A stretch of 64,000 nt of DNA from Arthonia radiata (GCA_002989075.1 PSQN01000015.1:1984001-2048000), one strand, 5' to 3'; positions 50,705 to 62,884 are shown, numbered from the stretch's first letter. A program made the numbers and translations. The notes: generated by a model not told the origin, from the sequence alone.

Positions 50705-53414
50705 GGTCTCTCTGTTCTAGGGGCTTGCAAGTTTGTAACCTGGGATCGCCTGTTATGATCTTGTGTAACAGCAAACTACGAGTAAAAGTATAGGCTAGTA
50801 TAAGCATTTTACCAAACGATGACGCAGGCGGGGCCAAAAGTCAATGAGCTTGAGCTCCACCGCGGGTATGCGGACGGGATGGCGTGAGTTTGACTTTGGT
50901 GCGAGCCGTGGTACGTACTCTTGGTACGGATACATTGGCGTACCTGGAAGCTTGATAGATCGCTAAAAACTAAGAGGAAAGATAAATCTGAGGGGTTTGC
51001 TGATGCGAGGACGCCATGTCCGGTACGACGAATTTTTATCTTATGTGGAACAACACCTTGATGATCTTGAGACTACATCCTTATTCTAACCGCTCTGTGA
51101 GCACTCTTTTGGGGCTCGCAATGCCGCTTCTAGGCGCCACGATGGCCATTTCCTGGAGCTTCTAACAGCGAGTGCCCGTCCCGATCCTTGATGAATCGCA
51201 GGCAATGCTGGCGAAGTCCATCTTTTACGCCATACGGGTTGAGCCCTCACGTGCCGTGACCATCGCTCTCTCACCCCGCCCCAGGTACGGCGCCTTCCAA
51301 TTAGACACAGCAATGTCTAACCGAAACACTCTGTGCTCCCCGCGTGGAGGCGTGGCTCTGTCCGGACAACGCGCTCTCTGGAAACGCATGTGCGCGAGCA
51401 AGCTCCACGATTGCGCTTTTGTGGGGGTCTCGTTTGCGCAAACCTCACAGATGTACTTGCTGATGATGGAGTAGGTTGTGCTTGTGGATATGGCGTTTGT
51501 GCGCTGTTGGGCTATCCTGCAGGCGCGGGAGTAGAGCGGACTGATAAGACAGGGTAAAGGAGCGGTGTCGTGGCTGACGACGGGAGTTCGAAGCGCTCGA
51601 TTTTGCAGCCATAATGATTGGGATTATTTGCTAGGTATAGGTGCCTGCTCGCAATACGGCTCGTTAGAACAAGAGTGAAGCTCGTGAACGATGGCTTACA
51701 AGCTTTGATCCTAAGCAGGAGCCGAAAATCCTCATTATGGTCCACTTGGTATTTTCCTACGGCCGGTGACATTCGTCCACCTCGAGCTCGCACTATTTAC
51801 TGCGGCCGAACGCAGACGCGTTCACTGTTCAGCAAGCATGGTGAAGTGTTTGAACGCTTTGAGCTCCCTGCAGGCCGCGGTTGCGAAGAACCGGAAAGGG
51901 CCGTTGCGGATATGGTCCATAGCTCACGCTGCAACCCACCTCCTGATCATGCGTACTATGCTTCGGCGGCTCCAGGAAGGCCACGGTGACAACAAGCGCA
52001 TGCGAAGTCAACAAGCACTGCGAACTGGAGAGGGCAATGGCCCAATGGGCTTAGCAGTCCTCAGGCTCTTGTAGACTCCCCATAAGCATCGCAGTTCGCA
52101 GCTCCATGGATGGGCCATGGCTCTTAGGCCCAGGACCGGATACGTGTTCGGAGGAATGGCTGGAGACGTCTTTCTTTACCACCATCACCAGATGAGCTTG
52201 GTTTCCTGTATTTGATGCATATGAGAAGACTGTTGCCCTTTTTTTGTTGGCATTCGGGCTCTGACAGTCTGTCCGTCTGTGCATCCAGTCTGGCCACCTT
52301 ACCATTCATTTTGCGCTTCGGCCACCAAGTCAGGGCTTCGCAGGTCTCTTTTACGGGAAACACCAGGTCTGTAGGTCAGCTCTAAAATACAAATGCATTT
52401 ACTCTTGCGCCAGCCAACAAAACGTGGCCTCATTTCCCTTATTTTCGTCCTCAGATGAGGCTTTCAAACATGACACAAGGTTGTCTTCGCATACGACTAC
52501 GCAGTTCGATTCAATGCTCGAATCAGGACAAGGCAGTCAGACCACACGTCATCGAGTGGTGCGGATGCTGAAGGCAAGTTCAACACGTATACCTTTATGT
52601 TGTTTGTTATACCGTATCAGGCTGAATCGTCAGGTCTTTGTTAGAGCTGAATATGAGCAGAGCCTTCGTTAGAGTCGGCCTTCATCTTCACAAAACCCCA
52701 GATGCAGCAGCTCCATTGCTGTCAATCCGGCTGTTCTGACAACATCAATCCTGCGTGTGAGCTCGATAGCTCGGACATTGTCCGCATCACAAGATTGCAA
52801 GGCCACGACCGCGGGCTCTGAGCGCGCGTGTCGGAATTCGAGGACTTAGTTGATATGTACAATATTACCAAATTGGGGAGGAAGTCCGAGCTCAACCAAG
52901 ACAATGGCAGGGCGCAAACTTTTTTCAATATCGGACGCGTTGGGCTCTTGTCAAAAGCTCACCTGACATCCTAATCCGTAAGCCTGGCCAGTTAGTGTAT
53001 CTGTCCTTTCTAGCTTAAGCGACCTTCGGCCGATGGTGGCTCTGAGCCTGGCCCCCTGTACAGTTGTCTTGAGAATTAAGCTCTGTTTCAGCGCTTGTGG
53101 TAGATTGACGGTTTCGGTTTAACGTTTCTCAGGTGGCATCACCAATCCCTTTGAGCCCACCTAGCTGCTCATGGTCACTGTCTTGCCTCGCAATACGCTT
53201 TCAGCGATGATAATAGCTATTTGTTGCCGTCATTCTTTGAGGACACTTGGTCCCAAAGGCTCTCAAGAAGCTATAAACAGGCCTCGCTCATCCAGCGTGG
53301 TTGATGTCCATATAAATCCTCACACTACTCTTTCAGCAATCTGTCGTCAATCCTCGGATCCATCATCTTACAATTGCCCCTTCTCTAAGCACGGCTATCT
53401 AAACACCGCGCAGC
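50705..53414. other. Gene-poor stretch, no gene supported
   Basis: About 2.7 kb. Short open frames on both strands (for example near 51086-52360) lack family motifs and read as noise. It contains the shared TATA block of the first small charged protein at its right end. Confidence 0.5.
53266..53278 (+). promoter_or_regulatory. Shared TATA block of small charged gene 1
   Basis: agaagctataaac, about 140 bp before the ATG. A near-identical element lies before the other two members (56005-56018 and 57424-57436). Confidence 0.6.
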
Positions 53415-53807
53415 ATGTCAGGCAACGAAAACAAAGAAGGCCTCTTCAAGAGGATCGAACACAAGCTTGAACGCAAAGACGTCCATGAGAAGCGCTCTGA
53501 GGAGCACGATGAGAGGTCCAACACGGACTACAACAAGGGCGATGACAGCAGCGGTCAGTACCATCAGGGTCAGGCATCGGGTAAGTCTGTAGTCCCCTCA
53601 TTGTTGCTTCTGTTGTTCTTGAGAGTTTTTCGGTTGTTGAAACAGGCATTTTTGAGCACGCTCATTTTGGAAGCCAGTCATATTCGCTTCTGTACTCTAA
53701 CAAAAGCCATTGTGCTGACACGTAGCGCTCTAGGCAACGCCAAGATTGCTGAGAACGAAGACAAAGGCGCGACAAAGCTGGAGAATAAGCTTCTCGGTAG
53801 AAGGTAG
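53415..53807 (+). CDS. Small charged hydrophilin-like protein, family member 1
   Basis: ATG at 53415. Exons 53415-53580 and 53734-53807 give about 79 aa when the intron is removed. The protein is very hydrophilic: KRIEHKLERKDVHEKRSEEHDERSN, then GDDSSGQYHQGQASG joined to NAKIAENEDKGATKLENKLLGRR. It aligns along its length with the genes at 56139 and 57555 (motif H-x-x-R-x-D/E-E/D-H). No known domain is recognised; composition is like stress-related hydrophilins. The 153-nt intron is a multiple of three and free of in-frame stops, so retention would insert a hydrophobic stretch (VVPSLLLLLFLRVF). Confidence 0.65.
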   Translation: MSGNENKEGLFKRIEHKLERKDVHEKRSEEHDERSNTDYNKGDDSSGQYHQGQASGKSVVPSLLLLLFLRVFRLLKQAFLSTLILEASHIRFCTLTKAIVLTRSALGNAKIAENEDKGATKLENKLLGRR

Positions 53808-56138
53808 ATCTCGCCCTGGTAACGAGCTCCCTCGTCCACGGTACGAGCCAAAGATGTCAAACGGGCGAAAGACAATGGGGTCAGTCCAACAGCCTTCTGT
53901 AGTTCGTGCGAACCTCATAGGTCAACGATCGATGCCATATCCTCGCTGATCACCGTTCTTGTCTTGCCTCTTGCTTCTTTGCTACGCTCGATGTTATTCC
54001 TGCTGTGCTCCTAGGCGTGCTGTGCTCAGACTGAAGCTCTGTCAAATATCTCACAGCTGGCGCTTAGCCCCAATGATAAGCTGTAAAGCAAGATGGGGCT
54101 CTTGAAGGTATCGGCACGACGGAAGTATGCGTGGAAAAATCGACAGTGATTCACATTGCTGAAACTTCTTACCTGGAAAGAAGTTTCAAGTTACGCTATC
54201 CCCTTCCTGGGCACTTCGCCTCAAACCTGGTCATTTGCCTAATCCGGTAGGTCGTGATGGAGTCTGTAAGGACGACGTTTGCTCCGACCTCAGCATGCTC
54301 CACCCGTCTCAAAGATGTTACACATGCAATGCACCTATCGCGTCACGTTCCTCATGCGGACTTCCGCTGTAGCGTACCAATCGCCAGTCTGGAACCCGTT
54401 CGCTGACTGCATATTTCCGCGTTTCAGTCGTTACACGGGCCTTGGTCTTACATGAAACCGATGGGGCCGATCGGCTTGTACAAGTCTTCGTCAGCATGCA
54501 TGGCTCAAGCGATTGTGCTGACAGGTCTCGCCAATTCATCCAACCTCGACCGTCTTTTACAGCACGTTAATTGGCGTAGTGCTTGTTGGAGTTGGGTATT
54601 GCCGCATGTTGGCGCCACGGCGCAACCTGTTCGCTAAAAGCCGATGCTGCATATATACTGGCGTAACGCACGTGTCCTCGACATTAATGCGTCGCTACTA
54701 CGCTCACTCTTCGTTTCAGGCGTTGTCTTTGTAAGGACAGAAATGTATTGACGTAGTCGCTCTGCACTGCGGTCTGCACGAGGCGATCTTGGCTGGCATC
54801 CTATCCAGACACGTACTGGACCACGGAGCTCATTGAACCGTTCTTACAGGCATCAATGCTTCTAATGGCCCCACCACATGCTGCCAACCCGTACGGCTTC
54901 CGTGCCGTGACGCTCAAGCCGGTTGCTTAAACGATAGGACGTGCATACCATTACGGTGGAATTCCCAACTGTTTGCTTTGGCCAACTCACGAAGGACACG
55001 TCTGAGAGCGGCAGAATATCGCCAAACAGTCTACAAACGAGGACACCAAAGCCCGATTGCGTACACGCTAGGATTCAGCTCGCATATTTCCCCCCTTGGC
55101 ACGTGGATATGTGTACCCCAACATAGACCTACGCTTCACAGTATGAGATTTGAACACTTGTCAGTGCCCCACGGAGGATACGTTGAGTCATTACGCCGCT
55201 GAGGGCTGGGACAAGTCATGAAACTGCCACATGCTTCCCGATATCTCTCTCCAGAGGCTCTGAAACAAGCTCGTGCCTTATTGCACCAGCTGTCGGTCCG
55301 CGGAGCCCAGGAACTGTGCATCCTCCGAAGGCTCTTTCTCCCCTAGGAACTCTTTCGGCGCTATCGATTCGCCTTTATAATAAGCGGCTATCTTTACAAT
55401 GTCAAAGCAAGGCCCTAAGTAAATCTTGCTGCCACGACACTCACAAGAGCACTACAGCATGAAATTTTTTGGACCGTTCCCATATCATCACCTCTTAGCA
55501 TCGATCGGTTAGGACAGCCGCTTGAAAGCTATGGCGGTCCGTTCACGCTTGTCCTCGAAACCAGGGGCTTGACATAACTCCCAACATCTGGCTAAGCTGA
55601 GGTGAGACTTCGGGGTGGCAATATCGAGCTATAGCCTACGGAAGGTAAGCTTTCCATACTGCGAGCCTGCCGTCCCGCACTTCAGTTTTGCGAGGAGTTA
55701 CATGGCTTTTTCTGTTCCCTGTACACGTCGTTGCATGGCACTCTGGCCCTTCTGGCAACATAGCTGGCCAATTCGTGGTCCTGTTTGCCTTCTTCCTGAC
55801 TCGTAACAACATGTAAATACAACCTGGCAAGTAGCTTGACACATTGGTCAACCTACTATTGGATAGTGCGACGGTATGCCCAGGCGATGAAGCAACATGC
55901 GAGCTTTCCAACAAGCCGGGCCTTCGGGTGATGATGGAATTGCAGAGTCTGTCTTTACGCCAGCGCAACAGTCTAGTAAAACGCAACGGGTACCAAAAAG
56001 CGGCAGAAGATTATAAACTAGCTTTATGTCTCCCTCGTCTCTACTATCAACTCAAACAAGTCCATTCTAGCCCTGCAGCCATCCACATAAATCCCACAAA
56101 GCCCACTGTCCACAATAAGCAACAAAATCCCTTGAAAC
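53808..56138. other. Gene-poor stretch, no gene supported
   Basis: About 2.3 kb between small charged genes 1 and 2. No protein family or RNA signature seen apart from the TATA block near its right end. Confidence 0.5.
56005..56018 (+). promoter_or_regulatory. Shared TATA block of small charged gene 2
   Basis: agaagattataaac, about 127 bp before the ATG; one base longer than the elements of genes 1 and 3. Confidence 0.6.
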
Positions 56139-56369
56139 ATGCCCGACAAACTCAAAGAAAAGATCGAACACGTCGAAGAGCGCATCGGCATCCACCATTC
56201 CCGCGCGGACAAGCATGGAGATGAAGCCGCCCAACACGACGACGGCTCAGCTGAAGACAACTGGCATTCGTCACTTCAACGGGGTAACGAGAAAATTGCC
56301 GACAATTACGAGAAAGGGAATGAAAAGAGAAAGGACGCGGTGGAGAAGAGCAAGAGAAAGGAATCTTAG
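56139..56369 (+). CDS. Small charged hydrophilin-like protein, family member 2
   Basis: A single exon of 76 aa: KEKIEHVEERIGIHHSRADKHGDEA, then HDDGSAEDNWHSS, then GNEKIADNYEKGNEKRKDAVEKS. It aligns with members 1 and 3, but the intron found at the equivalent place in those genes is absent. It lacks hydrophobic segments and is expected to be disordered or helical. Family and function not recognised. Confidence 0.65.
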   Translation: MPDKLKEKIEHVEERIGIHHSRADKHGDEAAQHDDGSAEDNWHSSLQRGNEKIADNYEKGNEKRKDAVEKSKRKES

Positions 56370-57554
56370 ATCTAGTGCTGTGCAGCTGCGGTATCAAGCA
56401 CCTCGCTTTTCTCGCCCTGTGGGGAGAGTGGTGTAAGGTACCTGAGTCATCCTGCTTGAAAATCAACATTGACCGGACTCCCTTCTTCAATTGTCTTTTC
56501 TTTTCCATCTAAAATTGAAACGTAAGACTCTCGCCATCCTGCACGAGTAGTAAGTGGCGTAGCAGCTTCTATAAATGTCAGTTGTAACAACCTAATGGGG
56601 CGATAACTTCCTGCATGGTCATCCCAACACGTTTGAGAACAGGCAGGCATTGTCGTAAGAATTGTTAATAAAACCTGGCATCAGCACATACCAAAAGTCA
56701 TTATTGTCGAGAAATGGTCACACTTGTCATTTGCAACGGGATTGTCTTACGATCTTACACGTTTTGAAACCGGAAACCCCTCGGTTGTGTCAGCGTCCTC
56801 GCCCCGTTGAACTTCGCTGAAGACGTTGGCCTTGCTCTTGATCTTCCTATGGTGCCAAGACACAACTACAAAGTCTCGAAGTAGTTGCAAGGCTAGCCGC
56901 TGTTATCGGTCCACTGGACAATCCGTGACTTAACGGGGACACTGTAAGGGTGATCTCCTAGAATCCAATATTGTAGCCGCTTTCATCGGCGTATTGTACC
57001 TGGCATACGTCTAGAAATCAGTCTCTGGGGAAAGGTGGCTTTTTTACAACTGGGAAGCCGCACGGGTGGACAGCGTCTTCTGCCGTCCTTATTCGATGAA
57101 TTCACCGGCGAGATAGATCGTGTTAACAACAAGGTTTCAGCAAACCTTGGTCTCCAACAAGTTTGTGCAGAGTCTGTGCACAGTCGCTACATCGCTAGTG
57201 TTCCGTAGCGTGCCGAATTTACGACCCGCCCGCTATTGTTGCAATCTTCTCGGTGTCTACGATTGTATTCGCCGAGGACCCCTGCAGATACGCTATCCAC
57301 CCGTTCTGCCATTGTGGCTGTAGTGGCCGGCGACGTGTCAGAGCATGATGACCTGGAAAGTGACTGCAAGTCCCCCACAAAGGTCGATAGGCCACTCAAA
57401 TATATACGTGTACACACCTGCTGAGAAGCTATAAAGCAGCACTGCATGCTAGCGACTTCTTTACTCTTTAGACACCCTCCCACAGAACATACTTGCTAAA
57501 CAGTTCGCATCATTCTCCACTTTTATTAACAACAAAGTTCTGCGCATTTTGAAC
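56370..57554. other. Gene-poor stretch, no gene supported
   Basis: About 1.2 kb between members 2 and 3. Nothing else supported. Confidence 0.5.
57424..57436 (+). promoter_or_regulatory. Shared TATA block of small charged gene 3
   Basis: agaagctataaag, about 125 bp before the ATG, matching those of genes 1 and 2. Confidence 0.6.
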
Positions 57555-57872
57555 ATGTCCAGCTCCAGTTCCGACGCAAACACTCGTGAGAAGGCCGATC
57601 ACCACCTCGAGCGTATGAAGATCCATGGGAAACGAGCGGATGAGCACGGAGACCAATCTGTGCGCGAAACTGACGACTCGGCGTCTGCCTACCATGTAAG
57701 TCCTGTTGTCCACACGTTCTGTTCTGGAGCCGCTTGGTGGTCCAGAAGACAATGTACTGACATTTTGATACGAAAGTCAGGACTAGAAAGCGGCAATTCG
57801 AAGATATCCGATAAACATGAGAGTCTGGCACGCAAGCTGCTTGACAAAGTGAAGGGAAGAGAGTCGTCGTAA
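57555..57872 (+). CDS. Small charged hydrophilin-like protein, family member 3
   Basis: Exons 57555-57695 and 57777-57872 give about 78 aa. The start is the first ATG (MSSSSSDANTREKADHH). The body HHLERMKIHGKRADEHGDQS aligns with members 1 and 2, and GNSKISDKHESLARKLLDKVKGRESS with their ends. The 81-nt intron (branch TACTGAC) sits at the same place as in member 1, is a multiple of three and also lacks in-frame stops. Function not recognised. Confidence 0.65.
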   Translation: MSSSSSDANTREKADHHLERMKIHGKRADEHGDQSVRETDDSASAYHVSPVVHTFCSGAAWWSRRQCTDILIRKSGLESGNSKISDKHESLARKLLDKVKGRESS

Positions 57873-58582
57873 AGGCCATCACTATGGGTCTGGTGTGCCC
57901 GTCCAGCGTTGAAAAGGGGGGGCATCCCTTGCTCAACGGGGAAATGTATCGCAGAATATGACCGTTGCCCTGAATTTGACCTGAGTCGCTCTTCTTGCTT
58001 GCTCGTTTCTTCCTGTCTTTTCGAAGACTTGATGCTAGCATCAAATCGTCGACTATGCAGCTGCAATGGAGGTGACGGTACGTTGGCGATTCTTTACCCT
58101 AATTACGTGCCGGAGAAGGTACCTGTTGCCGATATTTGCAGACCCACACTCTACTGCCCACCTATCATCAAAGATGATAAGCGCGCCGTGTATACTAGCT
58201 CGCGTCGAGATCTCTTTTGACGTGGTCTGACCCTTCAGAAAAGATTCCAAACAAGCCAGAGCAGGCATGAATACTCGACAGCATCAACCTCATACCTCTC
58301 AAGGGCAATTGGGCAGGTTGCAACAACGAGTGTACCTAAGGAAGTCAAAACCTGAAGCCTTACATCTCAGGCAACACTTCTTTTTCGTCTGTTCAGTTTC
58401 GTAATGAAGCATCCGCCTTCGACGTGCATTCTCCCCCGTCATTCCCACGCGCCCACGCCTCGTTTTTAGCGGCTCCTTCACCGCTTGCTCAAATTTCGAA
58501 GAGTTTCATATTGTTTCCGCAAGCACATCCCCTCCATCTTCGCTACTAACGCCATCACCCGCGTCCACGCTCACTTGCAGCC
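57873..58582. other. Intergenic region, no gene recognised
   Basis: Separates the small charged gene 3 from RPN1. A pyrimidine-rich leader precedes the RPN1 ATG. Confidence 0.5.
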
Positions 58583-61500
58583 ATGGCGCAAGGCGAAGAT
58601 AGGAAACAGCAGCACAGCGCCGCTGAGAAGGGCAAAGCCAAAGCTGCTGACGCGAATGGCGTGAATGGAACCACTGAGAAGAAGGAGCCCAAGAAAGGCA
58701 AGGACGGCAAGATAATTCCTGATGGCAAGGACCCAGATAAGCCAGCGGAAGAGGAGCTCTCCGAGGAGGATCAGCAGCTCAAGGAAGAGCTTGAAATGCT
58801 TGTTGAGCGATTACAGGTTTGATTGCACTGGCGAGTGACGAACTTTCCATCACTTATGCTGAGAAATCCCCAGGAACCGAAGGCAGACTTATACCAGCCA
58901 TCCCTCAACCATATAAAGGACAGCATTCGCACATCGACTTCATCCATGACCGCCGTGCCAAAACCTCTCAAGTTTCTACGACCACACTACGAGGCCCTGA
59001 CGAATCTGTACACGAAATGGGGCGAGGACACGAAGCTCAAAGACGTACAGTGGCACTTGGCTGATGTTCTATCAGTGGTGGGGATGACATATTCGGACGA
59101 GGAGCGATTAGAGTCGCTGAAATATCGATTCCTGGCTCCGTCAAAAGATCTGGGCGCTTGGGGTCATGAGTACATGCGACACCTTGCCCTAGAGCTAGGC
59201 ATCGAACATACGAGATGGATGAACAAGGAGGGAGCGATCAGCGATCTATCACAGATGGAAGAGCTATTAAATCAGCTCGTGCCGTTCTTTTTGAAGCATA
59301 ACGCCGAGGCTGATGCTGTCGACATGTTGACGGAGCTCGAAGAGATTCAGCGGCTGCCTGAGTTCTTGGACGAGACGACGTACGAGCGTGTTTGCCTGTA
59401 CATGATTAGGTGAGTTAACTCCCCATCGGCCTGACTTATGTGCAACCAGTGTTAACACTGACATAGCATGGTTCCCCTCCTCACGTTCCCCGACAACGAC
59501 GAATTTCTACGCACCGCACACACAATCTATCGAAAGTACGACCGTTTACCACAAGCAATGACCCTCTCTATCCGCCTCAACGATGCAGATCTTATCAAGT
59601 CCGACCTGGCTGCTACAGACGATATGCCTCTTCGGAGACAGCTTGCGTTACAGGTCTCTCGCCAGCGTATTGCCCTCGACCTTCCAGAGGGCATGGAAGA
59701 TGACGCTCTCGAAGAATCCTTGAACAACTCCCGTCTCCACGAGCACTACAAAAACATGGGCAAAGAACTCAATGTGCTTGATCCAAAGAGTACGCAAGAC
59801 ATTTACAAGACACACCTTGAAAGCAGTCGCACAGCAGGCATGACCAACGTCGACAGCGCACGTCACAATCTCGCCAGTGCGTTCGTGAACGGTCTTGTGA
59901 ATGCCGGCTTCGGCAACGACAAGATGATGCTGGTGGGCCAAGAGGAGCCTAATACCAAGGATGAGAGTTGGGTATGGAAGACCAAGGATGACGGTCGCAT
60001 CTCGACGGCTGCATCTGTCGGTCTGCTTCAACAATGGGATCTCGACGCTGGCCTTCAAACAGTAGATCGCTATGATCACAATGAGGACGAAATGGTTAAG
60101 GCTGGCGCCATGCTTGCGGTTGGTGTAATGAACAGTGGTGTGCGGGACACCACAGAGCCTGCCATGGCACTGCTGTCAGATCCGAGCGTTATCAACTCGA
60201 AAACGAAAGAGGTCCGCGTTTGTGGCATCATGGGTCTGGGTCTTGCCTACGCTGGCACACAGCGCGCCGAGATGCTCGAGATCTTACTGCCCTATGTCTC
60301 CGACTCATCACTTGACATGCAGATCTCTGCCATGGCGGCTCTATCTCTGGGCCTCATTTTCGTCGGCAGCGCAGACAGTGACATCTCGGAGAGCATCGTC
60401 CAGACATTTTTTGACGAGGATCGTGCTGCACAGCTGAAAGACAAGTGGACACGGTTCATGGCGTTAGGACTCGCCTTGCTTTATTTTGGCAGACAGGAAG
60501 AAGTCGACATCATTACCGAGACGCTCGAAGCTGTCGATCATCCGATGTCGAAGCCATCTTCAGTACTCTGCCAAGTCTGCGCTTGGGCAGGCACAGGGGC
60601 AGTGCTGAAGCTACAAGAGCTGCTGCACATTTGCAACGAGCATCTTGACGAGGCAGCTCAGGATGGCGAACAAAGCGCAGAGTCGCCGCCAACGTCACCA
60701 GCCGCCAACAACACCTCATCAACCAACAATGCCACTAATACTGAGACCTCCGATACAAACAACCAGAGCTCGGAAGACTCTGACGAGACGAAGGCCAAGA
60801 AGGCACAGTCGCCTCTAATCCAGTCTTACGCTATCCTCGGGCTTGGCCTGATATGTCTAGGCGAGAATGTGGGCGAGGACATGATATTACGCACGTTTGG
60901 TCACCTTATGCACTATGGTGCACCTAATATTCGTCGTGCCGTACCGCTGGCTATGGGTCTCGTGTCACCCAGCAACCCACAGATGAAGGTTTACGATACT
61001 CTATCGCGATACTCCCACGACACAGATAACGATGTAGCAGTCAACGCCATCCTCGCAATGGGTATTGTTGGCGCTGGAACGAACAACGCGAGGTTGGCAA
61101 TGCTTCTGCGACAGTTGGCCTCATACTACAGCAGAGACGCCAACTCATTGTTCATGGTCCGAATTGCACAGGGTCTAGTCCATCTAGGAAAGGGCACACT
61201 GACATTGTCACCCTTCCACACTGATCGCAACATCCTGTCACGAGTGTCCGCTGCTGGTCTCATCACAGTACTTCTGGCGTCTCTCGAGCCGAAATCTTTC
61301 TTACTCAGCACACATCACTACCTCTTCTACTTCATCGCACCAGCAATATCGCCCCGCATGCTGGTCACGCTCGATGAAGAAATGAAACCGCTCAAGGTCA
61401 GCGTACGTGTAGGTCAAGCTGTGGACGTGGTTGGACAGGCCGGGAAGCCGAAGACGATTACAGGATGGCAGACGCAGAGCACACCCGTTGTTCTTAGCCA

Positions 61501-61606
61501 TGGCGAGAGAGCGGAGCTGGAGGATGAGAAGTACATAGCGCTGACAAACGTGCTGGAGGGAGTCGTCATCCTGAGGACGAACCCTGATTACGAGGAGGAA
61601 AAGTAA
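58583..61606 (+). CDS. RPN1: 26S proteasome regulatory subunit Rpn1
   Basis: Exons 58583-58816, 58874-59409 and 59467-61606 give about 969 aa. The N terminus is charged and disordered. The body consists of helical proteasome/cyclosome repeats, including LRPHYEALTNLYTKWGEDTKLK, VGMTYSDEERLESLKYRFLA, WGHEYMRHLALELG and VKAGAMLAVGVMNSGV, VCGIMGLGLAYAG, ISAMAALSLGLIFVGS, IQSYAILGLGLICLGE. The C terminus TNVLEGVVILRTNPDYEEE is typical. Rpn1 is the base-side receptor of the 19S cap that binds ubiquitin-like shuttle proteins. An Asn/Ser/Thr-rich acidic linker (about residues 655-690) interrupts the repeats. Confidence 0.95.
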
Positions 61607-62008
61607 TCTTGCATCTTTAGGTGTAGTGTGGCTTCTGACGAAACTGCAGAGGGCACAGGAAGCCCTTTATGGCATGACTGCTTAGTTCCGGTCGGCCTTG
61701 TACCATATAATTGAACAGCGCTGCATTGAGCACTTGGTTAAACCTTTGATCTTGTTTCACGGATGACGAAGGACATCACGTTGATGTCCTCTTATTGTGC
61801 CCGCGTAGGCTTAATAAAGACCTGTCTCTAAATAGTGATTTCATTAGGCACCAAGACATGCGAACTTCTGCTGCAAGTGAAGACAACTAGGGTCAGACGG
61901 ACTTCGTAGCAAATGCAGGTCACTTTTCAGACGCTCAAATATATCCAATGCAATGCAACCGATGCCCAGTGCTGCAAGCATGCCCTCCTTTGACCTCAAC
62001 GCGACCCA
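61607..62008. other. Intergenic region, no gene recognised
   Basis: Convergent 3' flanks of RPN1 and the PNPOx-like gene. Confidence 0.5.
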
Positions 62009-62884
62009 TCACGGCCACGTCTCCACCGGCTCCCTCCAGCCCCCCTTCTCCTCGTCAAACACCCATTGCAACCTTCTCGACTTCTCCGGATCCGTCAACT
62101 GGGTTCTCTCCATCTCGTCCGGTACAATCACCACAACCCTGAAGTTCCTTCTGCTCACCTCCTCATCCAAATCCGTAACTTTGTCTCCCATCTTCTCCTC
62201 CGGCTTATGCTTCTCACTGGTCGGCTGGCCGGGCGGCGGCTGCTTAAAGCTGCCCCGCATCCCCGGCGAGCAGTTCCCAAAATGGCCTCTCAACTCCCGC
62301 TTCCATAACCACTCATTCTCGCGCCCCTTCCCATCTTGATCCGGCGCCAACCGCATCCTCTTCCCGACCTCGCTCTTAACGGACCGCACGCCGCTGGTGC
62401 CGCCTTCGTCGATGTCTGGTCCCACTACCCAAGCGGACCCCTTCATCCGCCACTGCACGCTCGTCTCCTTGACCCACCACACCGCCTCGCAGGGCCCACC
62501 GCCACCTGACCCCACGGTCTGACTCGGATCATCGGCTTTGCCAGCCGACGACCCGAACAATTCTGGTACCTTCTGCATACGCACGTCCGTCGTGAAGGTG
62601 GGGCAGTCGCTCTCGAACATGCGGGGATTGCGCTCCGCGTCGTTGTGTTTGTTCTCGGGGAGCGTGGCCCACATACCGCGGTAGATGCAGAAGCGGGCGC
62701 GAGGGAGGTATGGAGTTGGGGAGGTGGTGGAAGTGGAGGACGCGGGGTTGGGCGCGTGGTTCGAGACGGGGTGCAGGGTTGAGAGGACGAACTCTGGGGA
62801 GGCCATGTGCTCGTGCATGTGAGTTGTGAATTCTTGGCGCCATGGGGCTGTGGAGGGCCCGGAATGCGCTGCTGTGGTCGACAT
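62009..62884 (-). CDS. Pyridoxamine 5'-phosphate oxidase-like flavin-binding protein
   Basis: A single exon of 291 aa, starting at MSTTAAHSGPSTAPWRQEF. The segment APWRQEFTTHMHEHM, RARFCIYRGMWATLPENKHN, CPTFTTDVRMQKVPELF and VWWVKETSVQWRMKGSAWVV match the fungal Alr4036/Pyridox_oxase_2 family (split-barrel flavin fold). A long low-complexity insert follows (PTSEKHKPEEKMGDK). The C-terminal part RVVVIVPDEMERTQLTDPEKSRRLQWVFDEEKGGWREPVETWP is conserved. Cofactor FMN and oxidase or reductase activity are inferred; no substrate can be named. Confidence 0.8.
   Translation of the reverse strand: MSTTAAHSGPSTAPWRQEFTTHMHEHMASPEFVLSTLHPVSNHAPNPASSTSTTSPTPYLPRARFCIYRGMWATLPENKHNDAERNPRMFESDCPTFTTDVRMQKVPELFGSSAGKADDPSQTVGSGGGGPCEAVWWVKETSVQWRMKGSAWVVGPDIDEGGTSGVRSVKSEVGKRMRLAPDQDGKGRENEWLWKRELRGHFGNCSPGMRGSFKQPPPGQPTSEKHKPEEKMGDKVTDLDEEVSRRNFRVVVIVPDEMERTQLTDPEKSRRLQWVFDEEKGGWREPVETWP

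Noticed and set aside
51512-52363. Several open frames in the gene-poor stretch
   Set aside because: They are short, mutually overlapping on both strands and lack homology-like motifs.
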